The notes beneath the pieces are model-generated. The model saw nothing but the letters and a program-made list of their open reading frames with translations, did no database searches and was not told the origin of the DNA. Shown in pieces: positions 11,626 through 24,666 of a stretch of DNA of 64,000 nt. Position numbers and translations under genes: made by a program. Each line of letters starts with the position of its first letter. The first letter of the stretch is position 1. The DNA comes from Sindora glabra (lineage: Eukaryota > Streptophyta > Magnoliopsida > Fabales > Fabaceae). The DNA is taken from contig CM035226.1 in NCBI GenBank assembly GCA_020226215.1, forward strand, positions 93,892,895 through 93,956,894, in the 5' to 3' direction.

Positions 11626-12010
11626 TCCCCTTTATTCGTCTCTTCTCCCCTATCTCCTTTGACTTAATCATTTTTTAGGAGGGTTAGGCAGTGATGCAAA
11701 TCTCCATTTTTGCTTCTGTGTGTTCCATTTCTTGTTACTTGTCCTATTCAGTTTAACTTTTATGGCCTGAACTTCCAACAATCAGCCGGTTACTGGCCTA
11801 GGCCTGCAACATGCACCACAGCTGTTTTGTTTCAACATCTTTGAGTTTCTATCATTGTGCTGCTGGAACATCAAAAAAATTTCTGGTATTGTATTGATTT
11901 ATAATTTTGCTTTTGAGGTTCCTTCAAGTTGACATCGGTCCCAACTTGCTATCAACCAATTCAAAGATTTGATCGAGCCACGGCCAAGTTTGAATTAGGG
12001 TGTTTATATC
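11580..12010 (+). other. UTR-like, gene-remnant region
   Basis: Relatively GC-rich text with a CT-rich leader (about 11610-11660) resembling a plant 5' UTR, followed by an ATG near 11693 with only about 20 codons before a stop. A second ATG at about 11810 opens a 28-codon frame. No domain is recognised. It may be an untranslated exon or a decayed gene. Confidence 0.25.
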
Positions 12011-12672
12011 ACATTGTTTGTAGTCTTGTTGCTTAGTTTTATTGGAGAAATTTAACTATGGAAATTCAATCAAATCATTTAGGTTTGAAGAAAGATTTTT
12101 TGCCACGAAACTATACTTATAAGAATAATATAAAAGAGGAGTACTTGCAAAAATGAAAATAAATTGAAGCCATATGCTATGTTTAAATTTATAGTATTTA
12201 AGCATAACTAAAAATGTTATAATCATTTAAAAAAATCACATGACTTTCTATATTAATTTTTTATCATCTTTATAAAATTTAATGGTCATGACTCATCTAT
12301 CTCACTCTTACATGTTATAAATACATATACTTTCAATGAAATTATATACAATTAAATTTGGAAATAAGGTAAAGTCATTGTATAGAAGTAAAGAGGATGA
12401 TGACGTAAATTATATAAATTGGTGTTATTGTTGATGATTGTGCTTCCTGCACAATAAGATATGCTCATCAAGAGCAAGCTGAATCACGATATTACCACAC
12501 TGTCTCACTCCTTTTCCTCACGTTGCACGTCATTACAATTTGCAAGCAAATTATGAGTAGTGTTGCATAGATTATTGCGAGGGATGGAAAAGAAGTTAGC
12601 TAATTTTTCCGAACTGCGTAAGCCAAAATCTTCACGAAGCTTGTTTGTGAATTTGCAAGTCATAAACATTAT

Positions 12673-12808
12673 CTATTGCCTGCAGATTCCGTTGCACGCA
12701 GCATGAAAATCTATGTCCGGATCGTTCTTGGAAGGGCTACAAGGAATGTATGCAAAACCCTCCGGCAGAGAACCACCACTGATAGTGCTGAGTTCAAGTT
12801 TCTCACAT
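12673..12808 (-). CDS. Second orphan terminal exon, unidentified
   Basis: On the minus strand a plausible acceptor (CTCTTAG, AG at 12809-12810) is followed by 136 bp of open frame ending in TAG at 12673-12675. The 44 residues include EKLELSTISGGSLPEGFAYI, then SPSKNDPDIDFH and NGICRQ. It is balanced in composition and unlike the Phe/Ile/Lys-rich chance frames of this window. I do not recognise the family. The frame stays open upstream to about 12876, but that part is AT-rich and looks intronic. Downstream sequence looks like a 3' UTR. It could be a gene remnant or a transposon-captured exon. Confidence 0.4.
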
Positions 12809-12879
12809 CTAAGAGTTTTTGTTGAATTAATTTGCATTGACATTAATAGATTATAAAAATAATTTATTATTAACAATAA

Positions 12880-14552
12880 GTTTTTAGCAGGATAATTGAT
12901 TTATATAATTCATCTTACCTTTGATAACATATTTTAGTAATTGATTATATAATGAACTCCCGTTTAAATTGTATGTAATTACTTTTAGAATTAAACTACT
13001 GAAAAGTACAATAAAAAGAGACATTGGAAATAATTTTTTGTTACTATATTGTTAGATAGAAAGCAATGATGACAACAGACAAGAAAAAGTGAGCTTAAAT
13101 ATGAATACAAAACTTAATATTCTTCTTTCATAATTTTCATTAAAATAAGAATTATTTTGAATAATTTTTAGTTTTATTAGGATTATTGCATATAATTTAA
13201 TTATAAAAAATTTAAAAAAATACAATCAAACATCTTTAAAAGAATTATAATTAATTATTTAATATAGAATTGATTAATGAAAATTTTAATCGTTATATGA
13301 GATAAAAATAGTTGGGCCACATGTTAAGGAAAATTGGTTGCCCAATAAAAACAAGAGTCCAACTAATCGTCTATTCCAACGAACCAAAGATTTTGTTGGG
13401 CCTTCCCACTCTTCTTTCTTTTATCTCACTCTTACTTCCAGCGACGGCAACCCACTCACCACAATGTAATGGTAAATCACGGAAGTAGTTCCTAACAAAT
13501 AGATATTACATCACATTTTCTTTGAATGTTAATTTTTTATCAACTAACTATAATTTCAGGAGAAAATTCATATAACATTTATCTTTTAAAGATCCATTTT
13601 TTATGTAAAAATTAAATACTTATATACTAATTTGATGTAAAACAAACTTTAAAATGAAATTTAACGTAACTCTTATTTTTCTAGGACTAATTTTGTGATC
13701 TACTCTTTTTTTTTTTAAAAAAAAAAAAAAATCATGCTTGATGATTGTAAGGCCCAATTCGTGATTTCTGATTTTATATATTTATCTTGTTTTTTAATAG
13801 ATAAAATTAACAATTTTATCAATAAAATTATAAAATATTGGCAAAAAAATTTCTGAATAATGTAAAATTATAATTTTATATTTGAATAATAATCTGTATA
13901 AATAATTTCATTTTTATATACAGATTTATATAGATAATTCATCTTTGAATCACTATATAAAGAAATAAAATTATTTGTACAAATAATCATTTAAAAAAAA
14001 TTATAACTTCATATAATTTAAAAATAATTTTACTAGTATTTCATAATTTCAAGAATGAAATTATATATTTCATCTTTTTAATAACTTGAAGCTTCAAGTT
14101 TAAAGTATCAATCTCCTCGTTCTTTATTTAATTTCTCAATATAATTTATATTTCTTAGTTTCCTCACGACGAGGTTTGCCCTTTCCCGACAATTTACAGC
14201 CATCCACATGGCCCAAACTATATCAAACCGAACCTACCAGGTGTAATAAATATTTGAGAGTTTGGGGAAGGAAAAGAAAGGGAAAATAATAAAAACAAAT
14301 GGAGAGAAAGGGATTAAGAATTAAGTTATAATTTTTTTTATTGAATGTTCAAAATTATGTAAAGAGAGATAATTGAGGGGTAAACTAAAATATATAATTA
14401 ATTAGTATGCAATTTTATTCATTTTAAAAAATTAATTTTTAATAACTAGTTTTATGATCAAAAAACATTTTCAAAAAGATAAGCCTATCCAAATTTTTTT
14501 TCTATAAAATGTTTTCTCGCTCCAAAAAAATTTCTCTTTTAAAAATGATACA
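12880..14552. other. AT-rich intergenic DNA
   Basis: No gene recognised. Slightly GC-richer text occurs at 13310-13480 (with TTGGGCC motifs) and 14160-14230. A poly-T/poly-A inverted tract lies near 13705-13731. Confidence 0.45.
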
Positions 14553-15328
14553 GGCCTTGTTCGGCAATCAGCTGATAGCTGTAGCGGTTAGCTGATTTAA
14601 TTAGCTGTTGGCTGATAGCTGATTGTGTTAGTTGATTTGATCAGCTGATTGCATTAGCTATTTGAATAAGAGTGTTTGATAAAATCAGCTGTTTATAATT
14701 AGTTGTTTGCATATAAAATGACATATAAGGATATGAGTATATTTTATAAATTATTTGAATATTTTTTATTTTAATATTTTAAATTTTATATATTAGTTAG
14801 TATATTAAATTTTTTTATAAATATTATATTATTATAATTTATTATTAAATTATTAGATATTTTTAAATTAAATAATTTTTAAAATTATTATAATTTATTA
14901 TTAAATTATTAGATATTTTTAAAATTAAATAGTTTTTTTATCAATAATATTATATATTTATTTATTAAATAATTTTTAAAATTATTATAATTTATTATAT
15001 ATATTATAAATAATATATTATTATATATTAAATATTTTTTTAAATTAAATTAATATACTTTTTATAATTACTAAACTTTTTAAGAATTTTTAGAAAGGAC
15101 AAAATAAAAAATATGAACATTTATTAGGGATATTTTCGTCATTTTTTCCAATCAGCTAATTGAAAACGCTGCCCCCCTCAGCGTTTTCAATTTCAGCGTT
15201 TTAAGGGTACTCAACTAATTCAATCAGCTGATTACCAAACACCCAAATCAGCTGATTGCCAAGTCAATTAGCTGATTTTGGTCAAACTAGCTAACAGCCA
15301 TCCAATAAGCTATTTAGCAAACACAGCC
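14553..15328 (+). mobile_element. PIF/Harbinger-type MITE, copy 1
   Basis: The element starts GGCCTTGTTCGG and ends GCAAACACAGCC, with ends rich in repeated CAGCTGAT/ATCAGCTG motifs and an AT-rich core. It matches the element at 62757-63580 in inverted orientation: this copy's start is the reverse complement of that copy's end. No coding capacity. The 3-bp flanks (ACA and ATG) do not match, so the target duplication is eroded here; assignment to Harbinger rests on the other copy. Confidence 0.75.
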
Positions 15329-16385
15329 ATGGTAAATTTACATATAATAATGTAATAGTTATTACTAAAAGGATTTATGAAAAACTTATTATGAGTTTAC
15401 CTAATATAATTCTTATTTGATTATGTCAAAAATAACCTAACTCACATTCACCCTCAAGCCAATATATGTAGATTAAAATAAGAATGAATATATATATGAA
15501 TAAATAAATATTGATCACAGTTATCAAATTTAATTATTATCAGTAATAAAAAAGGTAATTTTATATTTTTATTAAAAATTTTCATAATTATAATAAGTAT
15601 TTTTTATTCATTGGATATTTTTCAAAAAATGTAAATAATTCTTTTTATTTGAACGAAAATAATAATAATGAAATATTGAAAATGTAAATATAAATATAAA
15701 TTGAAGATTAAAATAGAATCCAAATAGTGGATAAGGTACATAACCTTCCAAATCTCCTCAATTTAGAGGAATATAAAATATTGAAGAGTAAAAAGTCTTG
15801 GAGGGATAATCATAAGCTCTTATTTCCTTCCGCTCTTTCAGCAAAATTTCCAAATAAAAGGAAAAATTATACATAACATTTTATTTCCTCTCCTTCTCCT
15901 CTATTTTCTTTCATCAAAACAAACAATTAGTTTTTTCACCCATATTTTTTAAACCTGATTGGATAATACACAGAATAAGATGCTGATTTACGGCTCACTA
16001 ATACAATCACTAATTTACTAATTTAGTTAGTTTTGAATTAAAAATGTAAGTTATATATACATATTTATTAAAATTATTAATTATATGTACACATATATAT
16101 ACATACATATATAGTAGTATTAATATTTAAAATAACAAGTCATAAAAAAATATAAAAAGTAATACAATATAAGTTAAGGTTATAAAAAAATAAGTAATAA
16201 AACACAAGTAATATAACAATAATTTATGTTAAAAATATTTAAAAAAACACAAATTTAATCTATTTGAAATTGTCAATGTGCTATGTCACAATTTTTGTGA
16301 AATTGTAAAATTTTTATTTTAATTAACAAATATATAAAAACCTAAAGAACTATTTCGCCAATCTAGTACACTAATTTTAATTGGT
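15329..16385. other. AT-rich intergenic DNA
   Basis: No coding sequence. A CT-rich piece at about 15880-15930 resembles the block at 329-448 and probably derives from the same dispersed family. Confidence 0.4.
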
Positions 16386-16439
16386 TTACACTTGATTTAA
16401 CTGATTTGCACTTTACACCTGTTTTAACTGATTTGCACT
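16386..16439. repeat. 27-bp tandem duplication
   Basis: Two adjacent 27-bp units (16386-16412 and 16413-16439) differ at only two positions. Each begins TTACAC and ends AACTGATTTGCACT. Confidence 0.85.
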
Positions 16440-16749
16440 AATTCATAGATATTTTCGATTCAATACTCTTAACAAGATCAATTCACTAGTCTTCATCAAT
16501 CCAACTTCCTAATCCAATCCAATTATTAAAATTATGTTTTCACCATACATAATACAAATTTGGAAGAAAAATTTTCAATTATTATCTACTATTATCTATA
16601 TAATACGATCTTATAGAATTTTAATGTGGATACAACTCAATGAATTCTCTAATCATCTAATAAATATTTGCTTTTCAATTTTCTCACGTTGTTGAGAACT
16701 ACCACGCCCTTCAGATAAATGATATTTTTTATGGGAATTCTTGTATTAT

Positions 16750-17072
16750 CACCTTAAGTTGAGGTAGCATGTATACAATTAATTGAAAATTCTATGAGAT
16801 TGTTGATAAAATTTATAACATTTTTATATAAAGTGAAAATTTTTTTTATAATATAATAAGTTATATAAATATAATTGTTCATATAAATTTATAAATTTTC
16901 ATAAAAATTTGAAATTTTTTTTATAAATCTTGCAACACGAAATAATGATGGTTGTAATACAAAAATTTTAGTAACTATTGCAAAATTTTATAAAATACTA
17001 TAAATTTTATAAAAAAAATCTTGTAAAATTTACAAAATTGCATGTATATCAACTCAATTTGAGGTAGTATGG
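16750..17072. mobile_element. Possible MITE with degenerate inverted ends
   Basis: The left end contains ACCTTAAGTTGAGGTA and the right end, reverse-complemented, contains ACCTCAAATTGAG. Both then run into a CATGTATA/TATACATG-like motif. The interior is AT-rich and non-coding. Family and target duplication are not determined. Confidence 0.35.
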
Positions 17073-18555
17073 TAAAACTGATGTTTTCTGGGTACAACTT
17101 AGGAGAAACCAGGCAGAGAACCAACTGCTAAAATTTGAGATGGGTTCCAAGCACATGAGACACGTGTTTATTTAAAATAAATATGACATGCATAAAAACG
17201 TTTAAGACAATACTAGGTAATATTTTTATCTTTAAAAATAGTTAATAAAATAATATAATAAATTAGCACATTAAAAATACAAATTTTGCTATTATGCATG
17301 TCAATCACAAAATTTAATAAATTAAAAAATTAAATACAAAAATAAATTTTATGAAAGTATTTATATTTTCCTGACTTTAAGATAATAAATAAAAATCTAA
17401 AAAAAATGAATTTTTTAAGTTTAATTTTTATCAATATAGTTTTTTCTTTGTATTTTTAACATTCAAAGTATATAAAAAGTTATAAAATTTTATAAAGTTA
17501 CATCTTTAATAAAAATATTTAATTAAATTTGAAATATTTCAAAATACATATAAAGCATTATATTATAATTCATCTTAAAAGAATTATCATTTTTAATTAA
17601 ATTTTTTAATTTTGATAGTTTTTTTATAAGATCATAAAACTAAGGGTAAATTTAGTATTTAGAAAAAGAAATTAACGTTTTTCAATTATTTGGGATGTTT
17701 GATAAATTTTTGAAAATAGAAGGGTGATAAATGAATTATACTCAAATTTTAAGGGAGGCGAATGAAATTTATAGCCCAGTTTATATGTTCATTCTCTGTT
17801 TGTGCGTGAACATACAATGTGTAGCAAAACGGTCATGCGATACACTGCTTGATATTCAGCAATTTGAAGTTTTCTCGGCTATTTGGAGTAGAATAAACAG
17901 TCAAATGTCCTCACCGGCAGATCCGAGAATTTTTAATTTGTGAAGATAATATTTTTATATATAATTTTAAATTATTATAAAATAATTAAATATTTAAATA
18001 AAATAAAATATCATTTCAATTTTAATTTTTTATTTATATGTGTTAATGTATGAAATAAATTAATTTTTATATATTTTCACATTTATTTGATAAAAAATCT
18101 TCCTCTTTTAACTAATAAAATAAATTTATGGGGAACAGGATCATATAAATTGTATGTAGGAACAATAATTACAATTAATAGGCTATTCTACTAATTATAT
18201 ATTTTTATAATAAAATTTTATTATTTGATGATTTTTAATATACTTTTTGGCATTTTCTATGTTATCACTATTTCAATTTTTTTATGTATAATGCATTATA
18301 TCTCTAAGTTTTTTTACTTATATTATTAAGAAATTACTGTATTAATAATATTTAGGTTAAACTTTATTTTGATCATGAATTTTGGCCCCCTTAAGAATTT
18401 TAGTGTGTGATATAGCGACAAAAATAAGTTACTATTGATTGAATGTAATGTTTAAATTGATTTATATTTAGCATGAGTTTAAGTAATTAATGATTGATTT
18501 TCCTGAAAGATATTGGTGGAAAGGCTTTTGTTAAGAGAAAAATTATAATTAAAAA
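17073..18555. other. AT-rich intergenic DNA
   Basis: No gene supported. A 70-codon open frame at 17731-17943 lies in slightly GC-richer text but matches nothing recognisable. Confidence 0.4.
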
Positions 18556-19734
18556 CACTACTACAAAATAATTAATTAACATCAGCTACATTTATCAATA
18601 ATGCCTAATTTAATATGATGTCATTTTTGAAATTATACGAAACTTTAAGATAACAAACAAAAGTTATAACTAACATCTATTTAGATACGATGGTATTTTC
18701 AAAATTAAATAAAAAAAATTATTACATTAGTTTTATAAATGACCAACGTTTAAAGTTTGAAAAGGTGTAAAAAATTAAGATGTCAATTTTTTTTATAATA
18801 ACAGTCTAAAAAGAGAATTGGAGTCTCAAGCTAAGAATGGTAAAAATTTTAAAAATCAATTTTGAATTTAATTGATGTCTAAAAGCATATCAACCAACTG
18901 CTTACTTTGAAAATGTGATAAATAGGACATTAGTCTTGCATTAATAATTTACTCCCAAATTTTTTTCATAATGCCTATAGATTTTGCTCGTACTTTATTT
19001 ATGTTTGTGTGAAATTTGAGCACAACTCAATCATTCTTAGAAATGTTTCAAATTTATGAAAAGCCTTGATTAGGATGGATGATTAGAAGGCATGAAAGTT
19101 TTACTTAGGATGTTTCTCATTAATTTAAAGAATTTCTAAATTAAGAGTAAAAAGATAAGGATGGTCAAAAGACTACTTAATTCCAAGTGAATGAAATAGA
19201 GCTATGAAGACCATATTTTGTTCAAACTATATATTATAAATATAAAAATATATGAAAAATATGGAAAAATAGAAATTGTTGAAAAATGAAAAAAATCACT
19301 TTACTATAATTTTTTATAAGCAAAGAAAAGAAAAGATTTCAATTTGTTGCATACTTAATTTTTACATTTCCTTTTTTATTCTCTTTTGTTTCAAAGTTGG
19401 TAATTTTTTATTTCAAGAATATGAAAAATAATTGACCAAAAAATGAAAAATAAAAATAATATTTAAAAGTAAAATTTTTATTTGTTTAGAAATATCATTT
19501 TTATTAAATAGTTGACATCAAGGAGAATCTTCCCTTTTTGAATAGAAATAAATGCTGATGATATTTTTTAAATTTGTACAGTTTAGTAAAGAAACTTCCT
19601 TTAGTTGAGAAGAAGAATTTATTTTTTTTGTTCTGAAGATATTTCAATTCTTCTATATTTAAGGATTTCATAGTAATCAATGTTAGGAATAAGAGGGTTT
19701 CACCTTTTCCGGATTATAATTAAAAGGTCCTCCA

Positions 19735-19870
19735 TAAGAAGAAAAAAAAGGAAAGGGGGGGGGGGGGGAGAAGGATTTGGAGAGAGGACAGGAGACTCAA
19801 GTCATTGGAGATGAGAGAGCAGAATAAAATCAAGGAAAGGAGACAAGCCAGAGATAGAGAAATTTAGAGT
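19735..19870. repeat. Purine-rich tract with a 14-G run
   Basis: A long G/A-rich stretch (AAGAAGAAAA, then 14 consecutive G at about 19755-19768, then GAGAGGA repeats). It could form triplex or G-quadruplex structure. The G run length may be unreliable in assembly. Confidence 0.6.
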
Positions 19871-22800
19871 TTAAAAAGAAAAAAAAAATAGTTCAAAAGG
19901 GAAATTCAGATGGTGTTGTCACACTTGTGAAATGATTATTGCTTGAGGTGACATGGGGTATATTTGAATATATTTTTATTTATATATTTGTAAAAATTAT
20001 TTTAGGATTGAAGGAAAATAATAAATAGAGGGAGATAAATGTTGCAAATATAAAATATTTTTATCTAATTATAAAATTGACATTCTGAATAAGATAATAA
20101 ATTTATAAAATATTAAAATTTTTTTTTTAATTTATACATTTAAAATTATAATTTTTAAAAAGAATTTTTAAACGTATCCATTTGTTTTTAAAAATTTTTA
20201 AAATCATTTTTAAAAATACAAAACAAACAAACCCAACATCTCTAAATATTAATTTGCTAGTCGTTACAATTGTCATGAAACTTGCATTCGGGAAGACGAT
20301 GAGTTCAAAAAATAACTACCGATCATAGCCGATCTGGTTCATTGAAATAGCGCAATTGATTCAACATCATTCACAGTATTACGATATGGAGGTATGAATT
20401 TAATTAATGCATATATCTAGTTCTTGTTTTCCCCCCCTTCTTGCCTAAGTATTGCATTATTCATATCTCCTCAATCTTAAATAGAGCGTGGCAATTATAC
20501 AGTGTCGTATCTGGTAATTTCAAGAGTTAAATTTGTTAAGGTGATTATTTATTTATTTATTAGCATTATTTTTGGATAAATATCTCTTATTATATGTTTT
20601 GACATGGTTATGTGGATAATTTGGTGATTAAAATCTCGCAATTTGATACGCGTTTTTTTTTTTTTTTTTGGATTTACAGATTTCCGCAACGCATGATTTT
20701 TTTCTTTGTTTGTTATTTAATTCATTTGTTCACATTTATTTATTTATTTATTTGTTGTTATCTAAAATCTCGTAAGGAGCATTTTCTGTATATAATTCAT
20801 ATTTTCAGTTTTTTTCTTTTTTTTCATTTATTTGGTTTGTCAATATTTTGAAATTTACTACTTGGGTTCTGATGAATCAGCAGAATATTGAGTAGTTTGA
20901 ATTTCTTGAGCCATTTTTTTTATTCATAGAATTATGTTTATGATTATTGTTAATTCCTATCATGCATTTAAATATATATTACGTGAAAATTAATTTTACA
21001 CTCCCTCAGTCGATGATGAAATGATAATATGCCAAATCATAGTGCTCATGAATTATGCTTTCTAGGTAAGAATAACGTCTACAAAAAGACTGTTTGACGA
21101 CTTTTGGATGAAAGAAATTTAGAAAATATTAAAATTATATTCATATTTAACTTATTATTTTAATATACAGGTTTATATATATATGTGAATTCGTATTAAT
21201 CTTAGTTCTGGACTTAGAGAGAATTTTTGAAAAAAAAATATTTCATTTTAAATTTACTTCTCCTTCTCTTATCTTTTATATATCAAATATATATAAAAAA
21301 AATACAGAAAGAACTAGTTTATTTATATATATTTCGTTTATATTTAAAGTCAATTTTAAAATCATTCATCACACACACAATCCTTTTGAACTAACTTTCC
21401 TTCATGTACTTTACTTTCAAACAGAATTCATTTACATCATATTTCTATTTAAATCTTAAAGAAAAAATCATAAAAAGTTTATTTTTATAAACTGCCTTTA
21501 CTTTGATCCTTTTTCAAAAGATACCTTAGCCCCACTTTTAGAAGTCAAGTCCATTTTTTTTGTAAATATTATTTTTTATTTTCTTAATTTTTTTATACTC
21601 TCAATAATGGTCCCGACCACTCAATGAGTCCACTAATTTCTCTACTTTCGATTGAGTAGCAAGTGAATATCACTAAGATATTTAAAATATTTTTTAATTT
21701 ATTTTGTTAATTTTTGTATATTGTTATATATCTTGCAGGAATTAATAGATTTAAATTGGTCATAATATTTCTGTATAATTGGTTTCATAGTAGTTGTTCT
21801 TTAAATGGATGTTGTGGATATCTAACACTTTCTCCACACATAATTAGGCTTATGAACTATTTTATCTAGTAAAAGACTTGTTTTATCCATTTTTTGTTAG
21901 TTTCTAATTTTTTTCTTTAGGAAATTAGTGATAACTCCTATTTTTATTAAAATAGTTGCCAATCCCATACAGTTTTTCAAGCACGTTGTGATAAGAACTT
22001 ACTTTAATACACAAGAATTTGTATCAAGGATGAGAATTTCAATAGAATTAGAATATAAACTTGGTTACTTATTGATTGTGCTCTAATGATTTGTGTTTGT
22101 TGTTTTTGTGTATCGATTAAGTGTTGTAGTATTTGGTATGTTGTTTTACAGCATTCATATATGCGTAATAAATTGAAAAGAAATAAAATGTCAAAATAAA
22201 TTTGCAAAATTATTTATTCTTTTGCCATTTGATTGTACCAAATAAAAGACATTGAAACACAAATAACCTTTTGAATATATTTAAAATTTGATTGCTAATA
22301 GCGTAACTGATATCAAAAGAAAAATAACTATATGTATAAATTTGTAATTTGATTGTAGATTGTGCAACTGAAATCAGAAAGTTCAAAATTATAAGATGTT
22401 GATTATTAAGAAAACTAATAATTAAAGATAGTCCAAATGTCAAGTGAGAAGATGCAAACTTTAATATGTTGGTTTAGGAATTAACTAACATCTAAATTTA
22501 TGACATTTATGATCTTTTGTGAAACAACAAAAATTTAAGACATCAATTATTCTTATAACCATAATCTAAAATGCATTTTAAAAGTCTTTTTAGGAAATGC
22601 AAAATGTTTATACATTGGTTTGGACTTAATCTGGTTTTGGTGTCATAATTGATGCCTAATATTTTACATATTACCTATAGATTTCGCTCGTTAGTCTCCA
22701 TTTTAAATATTTTAATGATACCTTTACCTTTATTATCTAATTCCAAAATTTGGATCAAATTTAAAGATATCTCTATTTCTATCTCATTTATCTAAAAATT

Positions 22801-23745
22801 TAGAAATGCTAGGAATCATTTTGAAGGACTTGCCTCCTGTCACTAGGAGATAGGATTCTCTTTACATGCCTGGCTACAAGCAAAGCCTTCCTATATAGTA
22901 ATTAAACACAAAAGAGCTTAGTTCTTTAGTTTTACTTTCTCTATATGTGGTATATAATGTTAAATTGTATAGTGTAGATACAACAAGTAAAATTGAGTTT
23001 GAGTAACAAACTTTAGTTTGCATTGAGAATGAAAATTTTGATATATAATGCTATTATTTTTGTGTATTCATGTAAACATATAGTATTTATTTATTGATGA
23101 TTTAATATAGCTTCTGTATAGATTATTTCATGTATTACATTTATATATATACATATATGTAAGTAATAATTTAGAAAGAAATAAAATTATAATATAAATC
23201 TATAAAATTATTTCTCTTTGCTCGTCTATTTATGCGTTCATAATGAATTAAAATTGTATAATTGGCATTTGGATACAAAGATTACTAAAAAGAAGACAAA
23301 AAAACAAATTTAACCTAGAACATCAGTTATGGATGATTATAGCATTGACTTTTTACATAATAGAGGTCTAAAGATATTTCAAAAATTGTTGCTGAAGAAA
23401 TGGCAAACATAAAACATGGCAGTTTTCCACTTGATCAACATCTAAAATAATGACAATTATGAATTTGCAAGGAAAGTATAAAAACTTAAAGACATGTATT
23501 GAATGACATTTAGGAGGTTATGAGCAATTCTAGAAACCTAACATGTAAAAATGATTTTGAAAAAGTTATGGGATTGTTCCAAAATAGTTTGGAAAAATGA
23601 CATTCATTTATTATGATGTCGGTTCTTATTTAATAACTAACTTTAAACTTTATATAATAGGATAATATCATTGTATTAAAGATAATAATACTTTTGTATT
23701 TAACTGATATTTAATATTTAATGTGGCTTACTTGAGCTACTTTAG

Positions 23746-23771
23746 ACATTGATTTTTTAAGTAACCAATGT
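23746..23771. repeat. CACTA-type palindrome unit
   Basis: ACATTGATTTTTT is followed by AAGTAACCAATGT: inverted arms ACATTGRTT/AACCAATGT around an A/T centre. Same family as 24639-24666 and 26998-27022. Confidence 0.6.
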
Positions 23772-24638
23772 AGAAACTTAGATTCCTCAAGTGTGAGTTC
23801 AAAATAAAAATGGTAAAATATAGTGCAAGTTGAAAATAAAAGAGAGTAAAGTATAGTACCATATGCAAATTTCATCTTGAAACTCTTCTAACCTTAAAAT
23901 GATTTTCTATCTAATTAGGTATGCTATTCTTCTAACTTTAAGATAATTCTCTTTAATTTTATATTTTTACTCATTAATTATTTTGCAAAACTGAAACTTT
24001 ATTAACTTGTGACTAAACATGTGAAATTGAGCATTTATTGGAAAAGCATAGAATAAAAATGTAAGAATTTGTTTTATTTTTTGTATCTATTCTATAATTT
24101 AGTTTCTAATTTTATAATTAATCATATTTTGTTACTTATCATTTTGACGTAACTTTTACAAGTTTGTACAAGTAAAAAAATTCATTTTATTCATCTCTTT
24201 TGACATTTGGTACTATTATCTACTATTTATTTATATGAAATGTGTAATATCATACACCAATTTTTCAAGAATGCTTATTGTATTTGCAAGTAATGTGTTC
24301 AAGAAATTTTTCTAAGGGGTTCAAACCTTAAATATTGAGCAACAAATATTAAAAAAGATTTAACAAAACACTTTTTTTATTTAGGTATTATATAACCTTT
24401 TACCATTTTTCATTATTCTATTATTCAATTTATTCTTTAAAATTATTAAAATTAAGATTATATCAAATCATAAGAGATATTGATTTATATTTCTTGTTAA
24501 TGTGTTTTATAAGGAATACAGAAGCAAGAGGGAGGATGAAGGAGTAAGAAACAAAGGGATTAGATTTAGGTGCCTAGGCTGGGTAGGACATAACATGTGG
24601 ATTATTAAAATAAATTGATGTGGTATTATAGAAATTCA

Positions 24639-24666
24639 ACATCGATTCTTTGAAAACAAACAATGT
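24639..24666. repeat. CACTA-type palindrome unit
   Basis: ACATCGATTCTTT is followed by AAACAAACAATGT, with the same arm pattern as 23746-23771. This copy keeps ACATCGAT, possibly closer to the original unit. Confidence 0.55.

Noticed and set aside
17731..17943. 70-codon open frame in slightly GC-richer DNA
   Set aside because: No domain, no supporting splice sites or promoter, and an unremarkable length for chance.
20612..20851. 79-codon frame rich in Phe and Ile
   Set aside because: It is built from T runs, with hydrophobic low-complexity content and no similarity.
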